Source: Larix kaempferi (lineage: Eukaryota > Streptophyta > Pinopsida > Pinales > Pinaceae). From it: 64,000 nucleotides of DNA. The stretch lies in NCBI GenBank assembly GCA_027924585.1, contig BSBM01000964.1, positions 3,576,001 to 3,640,000 on the forward strand. The letters are read 5' to 3'. The position numbers and the translations under genes were made by a program. Each line of letters opens with the position of its first letter. Within the stretch, counting starts at the first letter, position 1. Positions 23,506 through 35,100 of the stretch are shown here, one piece after another. The notes beneath the pieces were generated by a model. It ran no database searches. It was not told where the DNA came from and saw nothing but the letters and a program-made list of their open reading frames with translations.

Positions 23506-23630
23506 TTACCGTTGGGCGCTGTAAGTGAAACACTCATTCAAAAGATAACTGAAAGGATTACCGTTGGAGGACATTCAGAAAAGTCTGTTACCGTTGGAGG
23601 ACGAATCCAGAAAAAGCTATTACCGTTGGA
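23506..23630 (+). promoter_or_regulatory. four-copy TTACCGTTGGA array (MSA-like Myb3R motif)
   Basis: TTACCGTTGGR starts at 23,506, 23,558, 23,588 and 23,620. The reverse complement, TCCAACGGTAA, differs at one position from the published plant mitosis-specific activator consensus YCYAACGGYYA bound by three-repeat Myb proteins at G2/M promoters. Spacings are 52, 30 and 32 bp, close to 5, 3 and 3 helical turns, placing all four on one face of the DNA. No downstream gene was recognised in either direction, so function is inference. Confidence 0.5.
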
Positions 23631-23639
23631 GCACCATGT

Positions 23640-25347
23640 TAAAGTTGTAAATGAAATAAATAAAAACAAATTATATATAATTTTTAAAAGAATGTGTATT
23701 GAATTTTTTTAAATTATAAATATTAAAATAATTTATATATAAATATATAAATAATTTTATTAATGAATATAGTAGTGATTATTAATAGTTTTTATTTTAA
23801 AAAAAATAAAGATTTTTTTTTTAATTTTAAAAATATATTCTTTAAGGATTATAATTTTTATGAGTTGAAAACTTAATTAAGCTAGTTGATAACTTATATT
23901 TTGAAAATGAGAACTTTTAAAATTTATCAATATATAATCATTTTATTTCAACAATGTTTATTTTCTTAATTCATAATTTAGAAATATTTATTATAATAAC
24001 TAACATTGTATTTATAATATTAATTTAATGTATTAATATATTTATTATAATAAGTAACATTGTATTTATAATATTAATTTAATGCATTAATATATTTAAT
24101 TGAAGATTTTATATTTTTTATAAATATTTTGTTAATATTAATATTTATTTTTACAAAATGAACTTATTATAATGATGGGTATTTATATCTTATAATTTGG
24201 AGTGGACTAACATCTATGCTTTTTCTAGATTGCACGAGGATGAGACAAGTGCATTGTAGTCATTCAAAATTTGAAATAAACAACTATACAAGAAAAAAGA
24301 AAATAAAAAATAACTAGCAGCTAATGCACGGATATAATTAGTAGTTGATGCATGGATAACTCTTAGCTGATGTATGGATGACAGATAGTTAGTGGTAGAG
24401 AATGCATAGATATATATTAATAAAATTGTATGATATTATATTTGAGCAAGAATTTACTAAGATCTCTATATTTATGGGTTCTCCTAAATTATTTATTACT
24501 ATCCTCCAATGAATCAATATTTACATGGGCATAAAACATTATATTGTGAGCAAACTTCAAATAAATTTTCACCAAAAATATATCATGGTTAATATATATT
24601 ATATTTAAATAATATGCTAAATTTTGAATTTTTTTATTTACTTTTAAAAACTATAAAACATGTCAATATTAAATAGCATACACTATTAAAAAATATTTTT
24701 GTAATTCTTATCGAATTTATATAATTTTATAAGATTCATAACAAAGAATTATTTATGACTATATAATCAATAGGTATTTATATTTTAGAATTTAGGGTGG
24801 ACTACTATTTATGATTTTGTTAGATTGTAGTTCCAATTAGAAATAAACACTTAGTACTCTATAGTTGGTGCATGGATAACTCGTATGTCATGCATGCATG
24901 GATTAAATGTAGTGACACAACCCATTTAACTAAAGAAGATAACATCTAGCTGAGAAATAGACAACAAGTAATTTCAATTAAAAATAGAGAACAAGTAATA
25001 GCAACAAGTTAAGTGGATGTGCTTGTAGATAGGTATGTATATATAATAATTGCATATATAATAAACATCATTAATAATTCGTTTTATTTCCTTTTAATTG
25101 ATGGATTTATTATGGACGAGAAATAATTTTTATGGATTTATTATGGATGAGCAGTATAAAATGTTATAAATTTTATAAATATACTTTTAAATAAATTTTA
25201 AATAATAAGAAGTTTAAAATCGTTAATTGAAATATTATATAAAAATTTATATTTTTAATATATGACTTATTTGTATATAACTAATAATATATTGATGAAA
25301 TTTATTTTTATATTTTTTTATGAATTTAGTATTTTACTAAAATGTTT
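23640..25347. other. very AT-rich stretch with internal duplications
   Basis: Almost pure A/T over long runs. Within it, 24,000-24,105 holds two tandem copies of a roughly 54-bp unit containing TAACATTGTATTTATAATAT. 24,178-24,360 and 24,770-24,885 share, in order, GTATTTATAT, GTGGACTA, TAGATTG and TGCATGGATAACTC, a diverged duplication about 590 bp apart. No coding evidence. Could act as a matrix-attachment-like region; that is speculation. Confidence 0.5.
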
Positions 25348-25393
25348 ATAATTATTAACTATTCCTTTGTATAATTATTAACTATTCCTTTGT
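25348..25393. repeat. 23-bp tandem duplication at the truncated end of the left LTR of F
   Basis: Two adjacent copies of the 23-mer beginning ATAATTATTAACTATTCC (25,348-25,370 and 25,371-25,393). The second copy is the start of the homology to the right LTR (about 33,490), so the duplication sits exactly at the LTR break point. Confidence 0.9.
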
Positions 25394-26264
25394 ATGACGT
25401 AGGTGGCTTGCTGACTGAGGACAGGAAATGGGCCGCGATAAAGGTGCAGGCTCCAGCCTAGTTAAAGATAAGTCACCATATGTTAAACCTTTTCTTGAGG
25501 ATTTAAACCCAAATGACAAAGGGCTTTATAGCTCCTTTGCTCTAGCATTGTCTTTTATATGCGTTTTGAAGTATGATCTGAGATTTGACGAGGGTTTTGT
25601 GGGAGACATCGTGGATGGATTTTATTCCCCCCAGTAACTTAATTAGTTAATGGAGTTTTTTGTTACTTCGGTCATGGATTCCATTGAATGGTCTTATGGC
25701 CACATGGTTGTGAAATCATGTTTTTTCACCACCGTTGAAATGGTTGTAAATCTTATTACGACCCACAGGGTCTTTGCGATTTATGTGGATAGTCTCGAAT
25801 TGATGTTGTAGTTGTATACGTTTTTGTCTAAACTCTATTTTGACCTGAATACTACACTTAATTAATATAGCAATGTAAAAATGAGCTATGATAAATGCTT
25901 ATAGTTTAAGTGTTTCCAAACTGTAATTCAATTTTTATAAAATGGATAAGTATATGCATAATCTCAAGTTTCCATTCTTCGATGGGTTTACTGCCATTCT
26001 TAAATCCATAAGGGTTCATTGTTGCATAGATTCGAGTGTTTGATTAGTAAACTTGTTGTGTGGTTTTAATTTAAAATAAAGCCCACAGCTGGATTTGATC
26101 CGAGATCTAAATCGTCGATTGCTTTCATTTTGGTTATTATCTATTAGCTTTAACAAAGGATTTGAAAAATTTTAATTGATCAATTTGATATAATAGATTT
26201 ACCATGAATGGTATAATCCGTTATTGGATGTATATGTAGTATGATGATTCATTTATTTTAAAAG

Positions 26265-26298
<34 letters not shown>

Positions 26299-27300
26299 CG
26301 AGTGATTACAGTAATCACGATGGATCCTGATCTATCTTTCTATAAATTTTATGTTTAGTTTTTTTAAACAGCAAACTCATTTCTCGATTATGCCTGAGAA
26401 TGGTTTTAGCAGTAAAACAATTTACAGATATTTAAAAAAAAAATTATGGGGTTATACAACCATGAATAGAATATAGTATAGATGATCTAGTTACAGTACT
26501 TAATATTTTATGAACACCAAGAATTAATATAATGGGGGGATTTACTGAATGACAAAACTACATTCTACTTGGATGCAATATAGATCACTATTCTAAATAG
26601 ATAACAAATGGATCAATATTTGATTCGGATGCATAGTAAATATATTTTATATCTAAATGCATAAAGATAATCCTGCTAGGCCTTAGACACAAAACATACA
26701 GAAGTAAAAATCCTACTCAAAATACTTTTAAACATATAAGAACAAAAACAAGGAACCTAGCACAACTGTCAGGAAAACATAAATGGTTTAGCCATTCCTC
26801 CCAACCAACTCCTAGAGCATCAAAGACTCACTTTCTCTAGAATCCCCAAGACTGATCGCTGAACCACATGAGAAAAATCCACTTACTGTGCCATCTCTTG
26901 CATTTTTAGATTCAATCCCCGTCCAATGCTACCCTCCTGCTGCTTATGGACATACTATTATATAGTATTTTTCCTAGGACTTGGTCATTTATGAGCCTCC
27001 TTCTCTTTAGCACTCAACTAAGAGTTGTGACATGATTTTGGGGAGGATGCCTTCTGCACCTTGAGTTCTCACTCAACAACTTCAACCACTTGTAATTTCC
27101 TCTTGTTGGTCAGCAATCACTATGCAATAGCTATTTCATTTATGTCCCTTATTTAGTATTTTAAGTTAATAAAAGAATAATCCATTACATTGTTTTTATT
27201 TTTGACTTCTTGTAAAAAATATTTAATAATAAATAAACATAAAATAAATATTCAAAAAGTATTTAATAATACTTTATTTAATCCATGTGTATTACATACA
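25371..27300 (-). repeat. left (3') LTR of element F, truncated
   Basis: Colinear with 33,496-34,236 and 35,151-36,266; shared words include ATGGGCCGCGATAAAGGT, GACGAGGGTTTTGTGGGAG and AAACATAAAATAAATATTCA. It ends ...GTATTACATACA at 27,300, immediately followed by the polypurine tract, so the CA end is intact. The outer roughly 1.3 kb present in the right LTR (32,161-33,490) is missing here. Confidence 0.88.
26261..26296. repeat. (AT)n microsatellite
   Basis: About 17 consecutive AT dinucleotides within the left LTR of F; the matching position in the right LTR (about 35,235) has a shorter, interrupted run, showing microsatellite change after the LTRs separated. Confidence 0.95.
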
Positions 27301-27314
27301 CCTCCTCTTAAAGG
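27301..27314 (-). promoter_or_regulatory. polypurine tract of element F
   Basis: On the minus strand CCTTTAAGAGGAGG lies directly before the LTR start TGTATGTAATAC. The preceding bases, read as ...GAGGATGGTGTTATCC, closely match the tail of element H at 61,122-61,152. Confidence 0.75.
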
Positions 27315-27339
27315 ATAACACCATCCTCGGTGTTATCAT

Positions 27340-28560
27340 TTTTCTGTCTTTATTCTTCCATTACTTCGTCCTGGAATAGGATTGGATATGCCTCCCGCAT
27401 ATCACTTTCCAATTCCCAAGTGGACTCCTCCATTGCACCTTGACTTGTCTGATAGCATGGTTCCACAGTAAAAGTTCTCTTCTGTCGAGGATACGCTTCG
27501 GTCCCACCTGGAAATCTCCCTCGGGTTCCACCTGTATAACATCCCAATCAGTCACATGAGTAGTGTCATGAACATACTTCTTTAAAATGGAAACGTGAAA
27601 AAAATCATGTACTTTAATAGTAGCTGATGGGGCTAATTGATATGCTACCGGCCCTACTTTAGCCAGAATTTCAAAATGGCCCACAATACCTGGGTGCCAA
27701 TTTTGAATACCTGCGCAGCCTTACGGATATTTTCTTGGTTCTTACCTTTATATACACATGATCGCCTACCTGGAACTATCGATGAGTTCTTTTTAAGTCA
27801 GCATAACTTTTCTTCCTGTCTTGGGCCCAGCCTTCAAATTTTGTTGTACCTGCTTCACGACTAGTTCCATATCTTTTAACAATTTTTGTCCTAAAATTAA
27901 TTGATCCACTAGACTACTCCATCAAATGGGAGTATTACATTTATGTCCGTAAAGAATTTCAAAGGGACTCATACCAGCTGATACTTGAAAATGATTATTG
28001 TAAGCAAATTCTACTAAGTGTAGGTAGTCTTCTCACTTACATGGTTTGTCCATTACATACATTCTTAGCATGTCCTTTAGGACTTGGTTTACCCTTTCAG
28101 TCTTCCCATCCGTTTGCAAATGATACGCAGTACTGAAATTCAACTGAGTGCCTAACCATTTAAATAAAGGTTTCCAAAAATTACCTATAAATTTTACATC
28201 TATGTTTGAGATTATTACCTTTGGTACACCATGTAACCTGAAAATATCTTTCATAAATATATCTACGATGTTAAGAACCTTATAAGTAGATTTTACTAGA
28301 ATAAAGTGAGTTTTTTTCCTTAATTTATCGACTATGACCATGATTGAGTCGTGCTTCCTAACATTTTTAGGTAGGCCTGTTATAAAATCCATGCTTATTA
28401 TTTCTCACTTCCATTCTGGAATGGGCAGTGGTTGTAATAACCCAGCTGGATGTTGGTGTTCATCATTGACTTGCTAGCATTCTATGCAACGAGCTAAGTA
28501 TTCTCCTACTTCTCTCTCCATGTTGGGACAAAAGAAGTCTTTTCTGATCATGGTGATCAT
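27340..28560 (-). pseudogene. integrase with chromodomain-like C-terminus, element F
   Basis: Minus strand, N to C: zinc-finger remnant ending RCIEC, then a stop; core MDFITGLPKN (first Asp), IMVIVDKLRKKTHFI, then VIISNIDVKF where the second catalytic Asp (S-D-R-D in relatives) is Asn (28,204-28,206), then TAYHLQTDGKTERVNQVLKD with the Glu present. Farther on: FAYNNHFQVSAGMSPFEILY; MGHFEILAKVGPVAYQLAP, VHDFFHVSILKKY, and the chromodomain-like RILDRRELLLWNHAIRQVKV with its end STWELESDMREAYP in another frame. Stops near 28,030 and 27,900 and a shift near 27,450 break it. Confidence 0.85.
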
Positions 28561-28599
28561 CCTCTGGTATCCAGGATGTCCTGAATACAGTCGTTTATG

Positions 28600-29345
28600 T
28601 AACTCATTCATGAATGTTAATTTAATTTCTGTTGTATTTGGTATACATATAATTTGTTTTTATGCAGCAGTAATCCAATTCCATTAAGACTAAATTCTGT
28701 TTTTATCCAATTTTTTTCATTTTCAGCAGTCTTTTCTTTTAAAATTTGGTATTCTTTATCAGAATTTTCTGCATTTAAAATCTGATTTACTAAATCAGAT
28801 TCGTAACTTCTTCTTGCAAATAATAAATTTGCGTGACGACTTAAAGCGTCTGCAACTTTGTTTTCTTTCCTTTTTATATGTTTTCTTTTGAAGTCATATT
28901 CTCTTGAAAATTATAGCCACCTCGCTTGTCTAGCATTTATATTTTGTTGATCAAACACTTATTTTAAACTTATGTTATCTGACATTAGCAAACATGTTCT
29001 TCCGATGAGGTAGTGTCGCAACATTTTTAATGCATGCATAATTGCAACAAGTTCTAAGTCATGTGTTGCGTAATTCTTTTCATGTTCTTTTAATTTTATG
29101 GATTCATAGGCCATGACATGATTTTCTTGAATTAATACCCCCCCTAATCCTTCATTACATGCATCGGTGCATACGACAAAATCTTTAAAAGGATCATCAA
29201 TTTTAATATAGAGGCGGTGGTTAACAGATGTTTTAATTTATTAAAACTTTCCATACACTTTCCATTGGAGTCAAACTTCTTACCTTTCTTCTGTATGGAA
29301 GTTATGGGGTAATCTATCTAATTAGAAAATCCTTCAATAAATTTT
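28600..29345 (-). pseudogene. RNase H region of element F, heavily decayed
   Basis: Between RT and integrase on the minus strand, short fragments such as CMESFNKLKHLLTTASIL (about 29,230-29,290) and NYATHDLELVAIIHALK-like sequence (about 29,020-29,080) are in the right order for RNase H, but frames change often and stops are dense. Assigned mainly by position. Confidence 0.6.
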
Positions 29346-30070
29346 TGATATCAACCCGTAATCCCCATGAATGATCTTATGTCAATTACATTTTTAGGAA
29401 CTGGCCATTCAGTGATAGCCTTAATATTTTTGGGGTCAAGAGATATTCCATCCTTAGACACTACGTGTCCTAAATATTGAATTTTGTCTTTAAAGAAATT
29501 GCACTTGGGAAACTTAGCAAATAGTTGTTGTTTTCTTAAAATTTGCAGAACTATTTTTAAGTGTTCTTCATGTTCGTGTTCATTCTTTGAATAAATCAGT
29601 ATATCGCTGATGAAGAGGACTACGAATTTATCTAAGTAGTTGCTACAAATACTATTCATTAAACACATAAAAGCTGCAGGTACGTTTGTTAAACCAAATG
29701 GAATTATGACAAACTCGTAACGACCATAACGAGTTCTAAATGCAGTTTTAAAGATGTCTTCATCTTTGATCTGTACCTGATGGTAGCTGGACCTTAAATC
29801 TATTTTATAAAATATTCTTTCCCCTTGGAACTGATCAAATAGATCATCTACTGGGGTAAAGGATATCAATTTTTAATAGTCATTTTATTTAATTGTCAAT
29901 AATCTATTCATAATATTAAAGTTCGGTCTTTCTTCTTTATGAATAAGACCGGTGCTCCCCAAGGGGAAACACTAGGTTGAATGTACTTCTTGTCAATTAA
30001 TTCATGCAGCTGTGATTTAAGTTCTGTAAGTTCAATTATATTCATCTGATATGGAGATTTTGATGCTAGT
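29346..30070 (-). pseudogene. reverse transcriptase of element F (catalytic box altered)
   Basis: Minus strand: LHELIDKKYIQPSVSPWGAP, VLFIKKKD (about 29,930-30,020), then a decayed gap, then an open run from 29,869: [92 protein letters not shown]. The F-I-D-D box reads F-I-S-D (29,603-29,614), replacing the first catalytic Asp by Ser. The frame breaks near 29,880-29,910 and at 29,351. Confidence 0.88.
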
Positions 30071-30099
30071 ACTACTCCCGATATCAGATCGATTGTAAA

Positions 30100-30640
30100 T
30101 TCTAAGTCTCTTTTCGGAGGTAGTCCAGGGACTTCTTCTGGAAAGATGTCTTTAAAATCTTTTAAGATAGGTATGTCTTCCACTTTAAGTTTGTTATCTT
30201 GATCTTTATCATCTATTACATAAACAACAAACACTTTACATCCTTTACGTACGGATCTCTTCATTTGTAAGGCAGATATTTCTCTGATTGTAGTTTTTCT
30301 GGGAATTCCTGTTACTTTAATTGTTTTTCCAGTATTATCTATGCATGTAAAAATTTTGTCATAATAAATAAACATAACTTTGTGTTTTTCCATCCAATCC
30401 ATTACTATCAGCATTCCATAGGAACCTAATGGTAAAATATTTAGATCAGCATGAATATTAAATTCATTCATTAATACTTCACAATTTTTCACATAACTAG
30501 TGACCTTAGGTTTAGTACCTGTGGCTAACTGTACCAGCAAAGATTTTCAAATTTTTCTAGTACTAATTTACATAATTCTACAATCCTAGGTGATAAATAG
30601 CTTAAATTTGCACCTGGATCAATTTACTATGGAAATGGGT
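30100..30640 (-). pseudogene. retropepsin-like protease and linker of element F
   Basis: Minus strand: IDPGANLSYLSPRIVELCKL (D-P-G-A at the active site, about 30,560-30,625), then after a shift an open run from 30,540: LVQLATGTKPKVTSYVKNC, FNIHADLNILPLGSYGMLI, MDWMEKHKVMFIYYDK, and the linker LKDFKDIFPEEVPGLPPKRD that leads into RT. A stop precedes the active-site segment. D-P-G-A is found in the proteases of this chromovirus group. Confidence 0.78.
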
Positions 30641-30759
30641 TGACTTTTTATCATACCTTCGATCTCGACCATTGAAGCTTGATGGTATTCCAGTCGATTC
30701 TCCAATGCAGCATTGATTCTAGGCATATTTCTCACCATATATCCAACTGTAACAGCTTC

Positions 30760-32010
30760 TTAAATGGAGTGACCTTTATTAAAGGTTTTATTTCTTACAT
30801 GACAGTCTTTAAAGTAATGTGGGTCACCACATTCCCAACATTTTAAGGATTCCCCTTATACAGTGTTTTTATTCAAATTAGTGGAAGGTTCTCTTTCTTT
30901 TGTTGCAGGGTATTGTGTTTTAAAACTTTTATAATTATTACCCTTATACCCTCTGTAGTTATTTCCGGAATTTATGTGAAATTTATTATTATTATTCTTT
31001 CTTCTTGGGTCAAGGTTATCTCGTCTTTTAGTGTTCCAATTAGGTACATTTTCTCTTTTACTTTTATTCTGTTCATAATAGTAATTTTCTTTTCGCATTG
31101 CTTCTTCTAGCGTCTTTGGATTGTCATACTCAATCCTCTATTTAAACGGGGTAGGAAAGCAACTCAGAAAGTGTTGTATTTTAGGTTTTTCATCTATTAT
31201 GTAAGGTACATAATGAAGCAGACTTAGTAATTTATTGCAGAGTTCTTTCATGGTCAAAGCACCTAACCTTACCTCGTAGAATTCTTTCTCTTTTTCTTCA
31301 TAGTACTATTCTGAAAGATACTTTTGTTTAAATAGTTTCTTAAAGGTTTTCCAGGTTACATGTTGCTCTTTTATACCTCTAACTTTTTTGATATTTTGCC
31401 ACCAAATAAATGCTTTTCCACTTACGTTATAAATGGCCATTTTTTCCTTCAGTTCATCGGAATAGTTATAAATTTGGAAGTATTTCGTCATTCCACACAG
31501 CCAAGCTTCTTCCTCTTCTCCTTTCTCAATTTCACCGTTAAACATAGGAGGTTTAATTTTCTTAAATTCTCCTGAAATATCTTCATAGGGTATATATTTC
31601 TTTTTATCTTTATGATTGTCACTACTTTCACTAGAATTATGATGTTCTTGTTTTGATGGTTCTTCACTGAAAGTTTCAGTCCCATGACTGGAAAATTCCA
31701 GCTTTCTTCCCTTACGTTTGTAGGGTGTATCCTTTGGCTTATCATATTTAGATTCTTTATTTTTATCTTTTTCATTACTGTGAATTTTAGCCAGCAGAAT
31801 GTTATTTAGTTCTTCTTGTGCTTTCATAATTCGTTCGTTTTCATCCCTAACTGTTTTTAATTCTCATTGTAATTCTTTGTCATTCTATTGTAATTCTGAT
31901 GGATTGTCGGTTCTACTCTCATTTAAGTTTACCAAGATTTCAACTCCTTCATTATTCATCGGTATTCTAGGGGGTGATTCTTCTCCTTCAGGCATTCCGA
32001 ACTCTGCCAT
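30760..32010 (-). pseudogene. gag of element F
   Basis: Start Met at 32,010 gives MAEFGMPEGEESPPRIP, an acidic/lysine-rich N-terminal region, then the capsid core: KKIKPPMFNGEIEKGEEEEA, WLCGMTKYFQIYNYSDE, KMAIYNVSGKAFIWWQNIKK, WKTFKKLFKQKYLSE (31,306-31,560). It continues through KEFYEVRLGALTMKELCNK to a basic Asn/Arg-rich stretch and a knuckle C-W-E-C-G-D-P-H-Y-F-K-D-C (30,802-30,840), the CX2CX3HX4C variant also seen in element C. Stops occur near 31,305, 31,140 and 30,855. Confidence 0.85.
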
Positions 32011-32145
32011 AATTTCCTGCAAATTTTTTTTTTTCTTCCTCTTCCTATTTAGTAAGAGAATTAAAACCAAAAATAAAAATTAGATTAGTTTTATGTTTTA
32101 AGCAACTGCAATGTTGGGCCGGTTCAGGCCAAGTGTTGTAGCCAT

Positions 32146-32157
32146 GCTCTGATACCA
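32146..32157 (-). promoter_or_regulatory. primer-binding site of element F
   Basis: GCTCTGATACCA on the plus strand, i.e. TGGTATCAGAGC in element orientation, complementary to initiator tRNA-Met, followed three bases later by the LTR terminus TGTTATGTAC. Confidence 0.88.
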
Positions 32158-32160
32158 TTA

Positions 32161-35100
32161 TGTTATGTACCTCAAAAATCCATAAATAAATTCAAATTTT
32201 AATGCATGTAACTTTGTAAAAACATCACTTTTATTTCAATATACCGTATAACATATCTACATTCTTAGCGACTAACAATTACATGATAAGGTCGTCATGT
32301 TTGTAAAGTTGTTAATGCAATTTATATAACTGCTTTGGTTAGGTTGCATACAAGGTCTATGCTTCACCAAATAAGTGGTGTGTCGCCATCATGATCAAAT
32401 GTGATGTTTTAATGTTCTTGTTTTTGTTATTATTTTTTATAGGGCCTAGCTTGGCCATAAGGTTGAGCTTGGATCTTTGATCCTTTCCCTAACTATATGA
32501 TTTACATTTAGTTATAAGTGTCAAAAGTGGGGAGACTATGACTATAGTCTTGATCCCAAATATCAAGGTCTAAAGACCCACGCTAACCTTTGTTCAAAGT
32601 CTAAGGTTTTGACAAACAAAGCATACATTAATGTAATGGGGCTATGGGGTGTTTACCATAGTCAAACTTTGATCTAAAAGCAATATAATAAGGTTTTTAT
32701 TTATTTCCACTATGTTTCCTTTTCGTTAATGGTTTAATGTTGTACTAAATTTGATGGCAATTTTAAGGAGCCACCCTAGGTGTGAGTTGATAGCCAAGCC
32801 AGGCCTTTATGGCTCACGCTGGGTGAGATATCAACCATCCATCAATGCATTGGGATTACAAGAGTTTGGAGTAGGGTTTAATATTTTGTTTTGAATGTGT
32901 GAGCCTTCATTATTGTTATTTGTTTTCATCTGCGAGTAGAGACTTTGAACCTTCGTGGTGATTTTAGGGTTCCTCGGTAAAAATTACCAACGGTTTTGAT
33001 GGCACTCTGCCTGGTTGTTTCCAAGGTGTACCTATGTTTGTTCAAGCTTTTAAGGCCACCTATAGCATGTTGTAACACCTTCTACAGACCCAACCATGAG
33101 TTCCCACTTCGATGCTACCCTTCAACAGGTAAGAATTTCAATTTACATAGAAAAAAGTTTAAGATGAGGTTTATAGCTTTCAACAATATGTTGTATTGAT
33201 ATGGAGTTACTTGTTTTGCAGGAAGAGGAGGCATAAGGGTGGAAGGAGGAGCTGACCCCTGGCCTTCTCTGCAACTTGGCAAGCTAAGCCATTACAATGT
33301 TTGTGTTAAAGAAAATATTCATATTATTTAAGTTATAAACTCTCGGTCGGTTGCTTGCAGGGTTTACAACGCTGGAAGGATGGTCACAGGTCACCTCCTC
33401 CCAGGCCCGCATCTTAAGATGCCCAAGGTAATGAATACAATTTCATGTTCTGTTTCAACATCACTATTTAATTTCTCAAGGAATAATAATTATTAATTGT
33501 TCCTTTGTATGACATAGGTGGCTTGTTGACTGGGGGCAGAAAATGGGCCGCGATAAAGGTCGAGGCTCCAGCTTAGTTAAATATATGTCACCATATTTTA
33601 ATCTTTTTCGTGATGGTTTAAAACCGATTAGCATAGGGATTTACAGCTCCTCTACTCCAACATTGTCTTTTATATATGTTTTGAAGTCTGCTATGAGATT
33701 TGACGAGGGTTTTGTGGGAGCCATCATGGATGGATTTTATTCCCACTAGTAACTTAATTAGTTAATGGAGTTTTTTGTTACTTCGGTCGTGGATTCCATT
33801 GAATTGTACTATGGCCACATGGCTGTGAAATCATGTTTTTTGATCATCGTTGAAATGGTTGTAAACCTTATTACGACCCATAGGGTCTTTGCGATTTCTA
33901 TGGATAGTCCTGAATTGATGTTGTAGTTGTACCCATTTTTGTTTAAACTCTATTTTGATCTGAATACTATGCTTAATTAATATAGCCATGTAAAACTGAG
34001 CTATGTTAAATACTTATAGTTTAAGTGTTTCCGAACTCTAATTCAGTTTTTATAAAATGAATAAGTATATGCATAATCTATGGTTGCTATTCTTCTGTCG
34101 GCTTACTTCCATTCTTAAATCCGTAAGGATGCATTGTTGCATAGATTCAAGTGTTTGATTAGTAAACTTACATCATATAGTTTTAATTTAGCTTTAACAA
34201 AAGAAAGATTTGCAAACTTTTAATTGATCAATTTGTGGGCCACAAAGAAGCTAGCCTTCTTTGAAACCCATAGGGGACATGAGTAATACTAAACTTAATT
34301 AAGTGTGCTAATTGTATTAGAGCATATTTATGTAAATAAGTCGGGTCCTTTGCTTATAAAAGGAACCCACGGTCTAATACAAAGATGGGCTTGTTGTGAG
34401 AAGGAATTCTTGTCTTTATTTTAGATATTAGGTTTTCCTTTTTCTTTTGAAAACTTAACTGCTGTGTATTCTCAGCCCCATCTTCTCCCTCAGATTTTCT
34501 GCAGACTCCAAGCTCCGTCTGCACCCCTCCTTTCACACCCAGCTCCACTCGTTGGCCTTCTCTGCAAAACCTACAACCAACACTCCCCTTAACGCCTACC
34601 CTTCACTCACGCTGATTGCCCAGATATTATGCCGCCCTTCATTCACTCGCTCCCCTTCCTACCTTCCCTCTCACGCTTCATACATTTGCCTTCCATCATT
34701 CCCATGTTGTCTGCCCATGTCTTCTGCCTATTGCGTCCACCTAACCAGCATACCCACCTTTTCTTCTTGTGCACCCATCCTTCCCACGCTACCTTCCAAC
34801 ATTTTCTGCCAACGTTTGATACCTATTTCGCCCAGCCATTCAAAACGCCCACATCTTTTGCCTATTGTGTCCAGCTAACCAATATCCCCACCTTTTCTAC
34901 CTGTGCGTCCATCATTCCCACACTGCTGCCAACATTTTTTGTCCACGTTTTCTACCTATGTCGCCCAACCATTCAACACTCCCATGTCTCTTCCTGTGCG
35001 CCTATCTCCTCAACATTTCAAGCGTTTCATCTCAACCCTATCCTAAACCTCTCCACACTTTTTCCCTATGGGAGAATGGGAGAGACCCTGAGTTGACATG

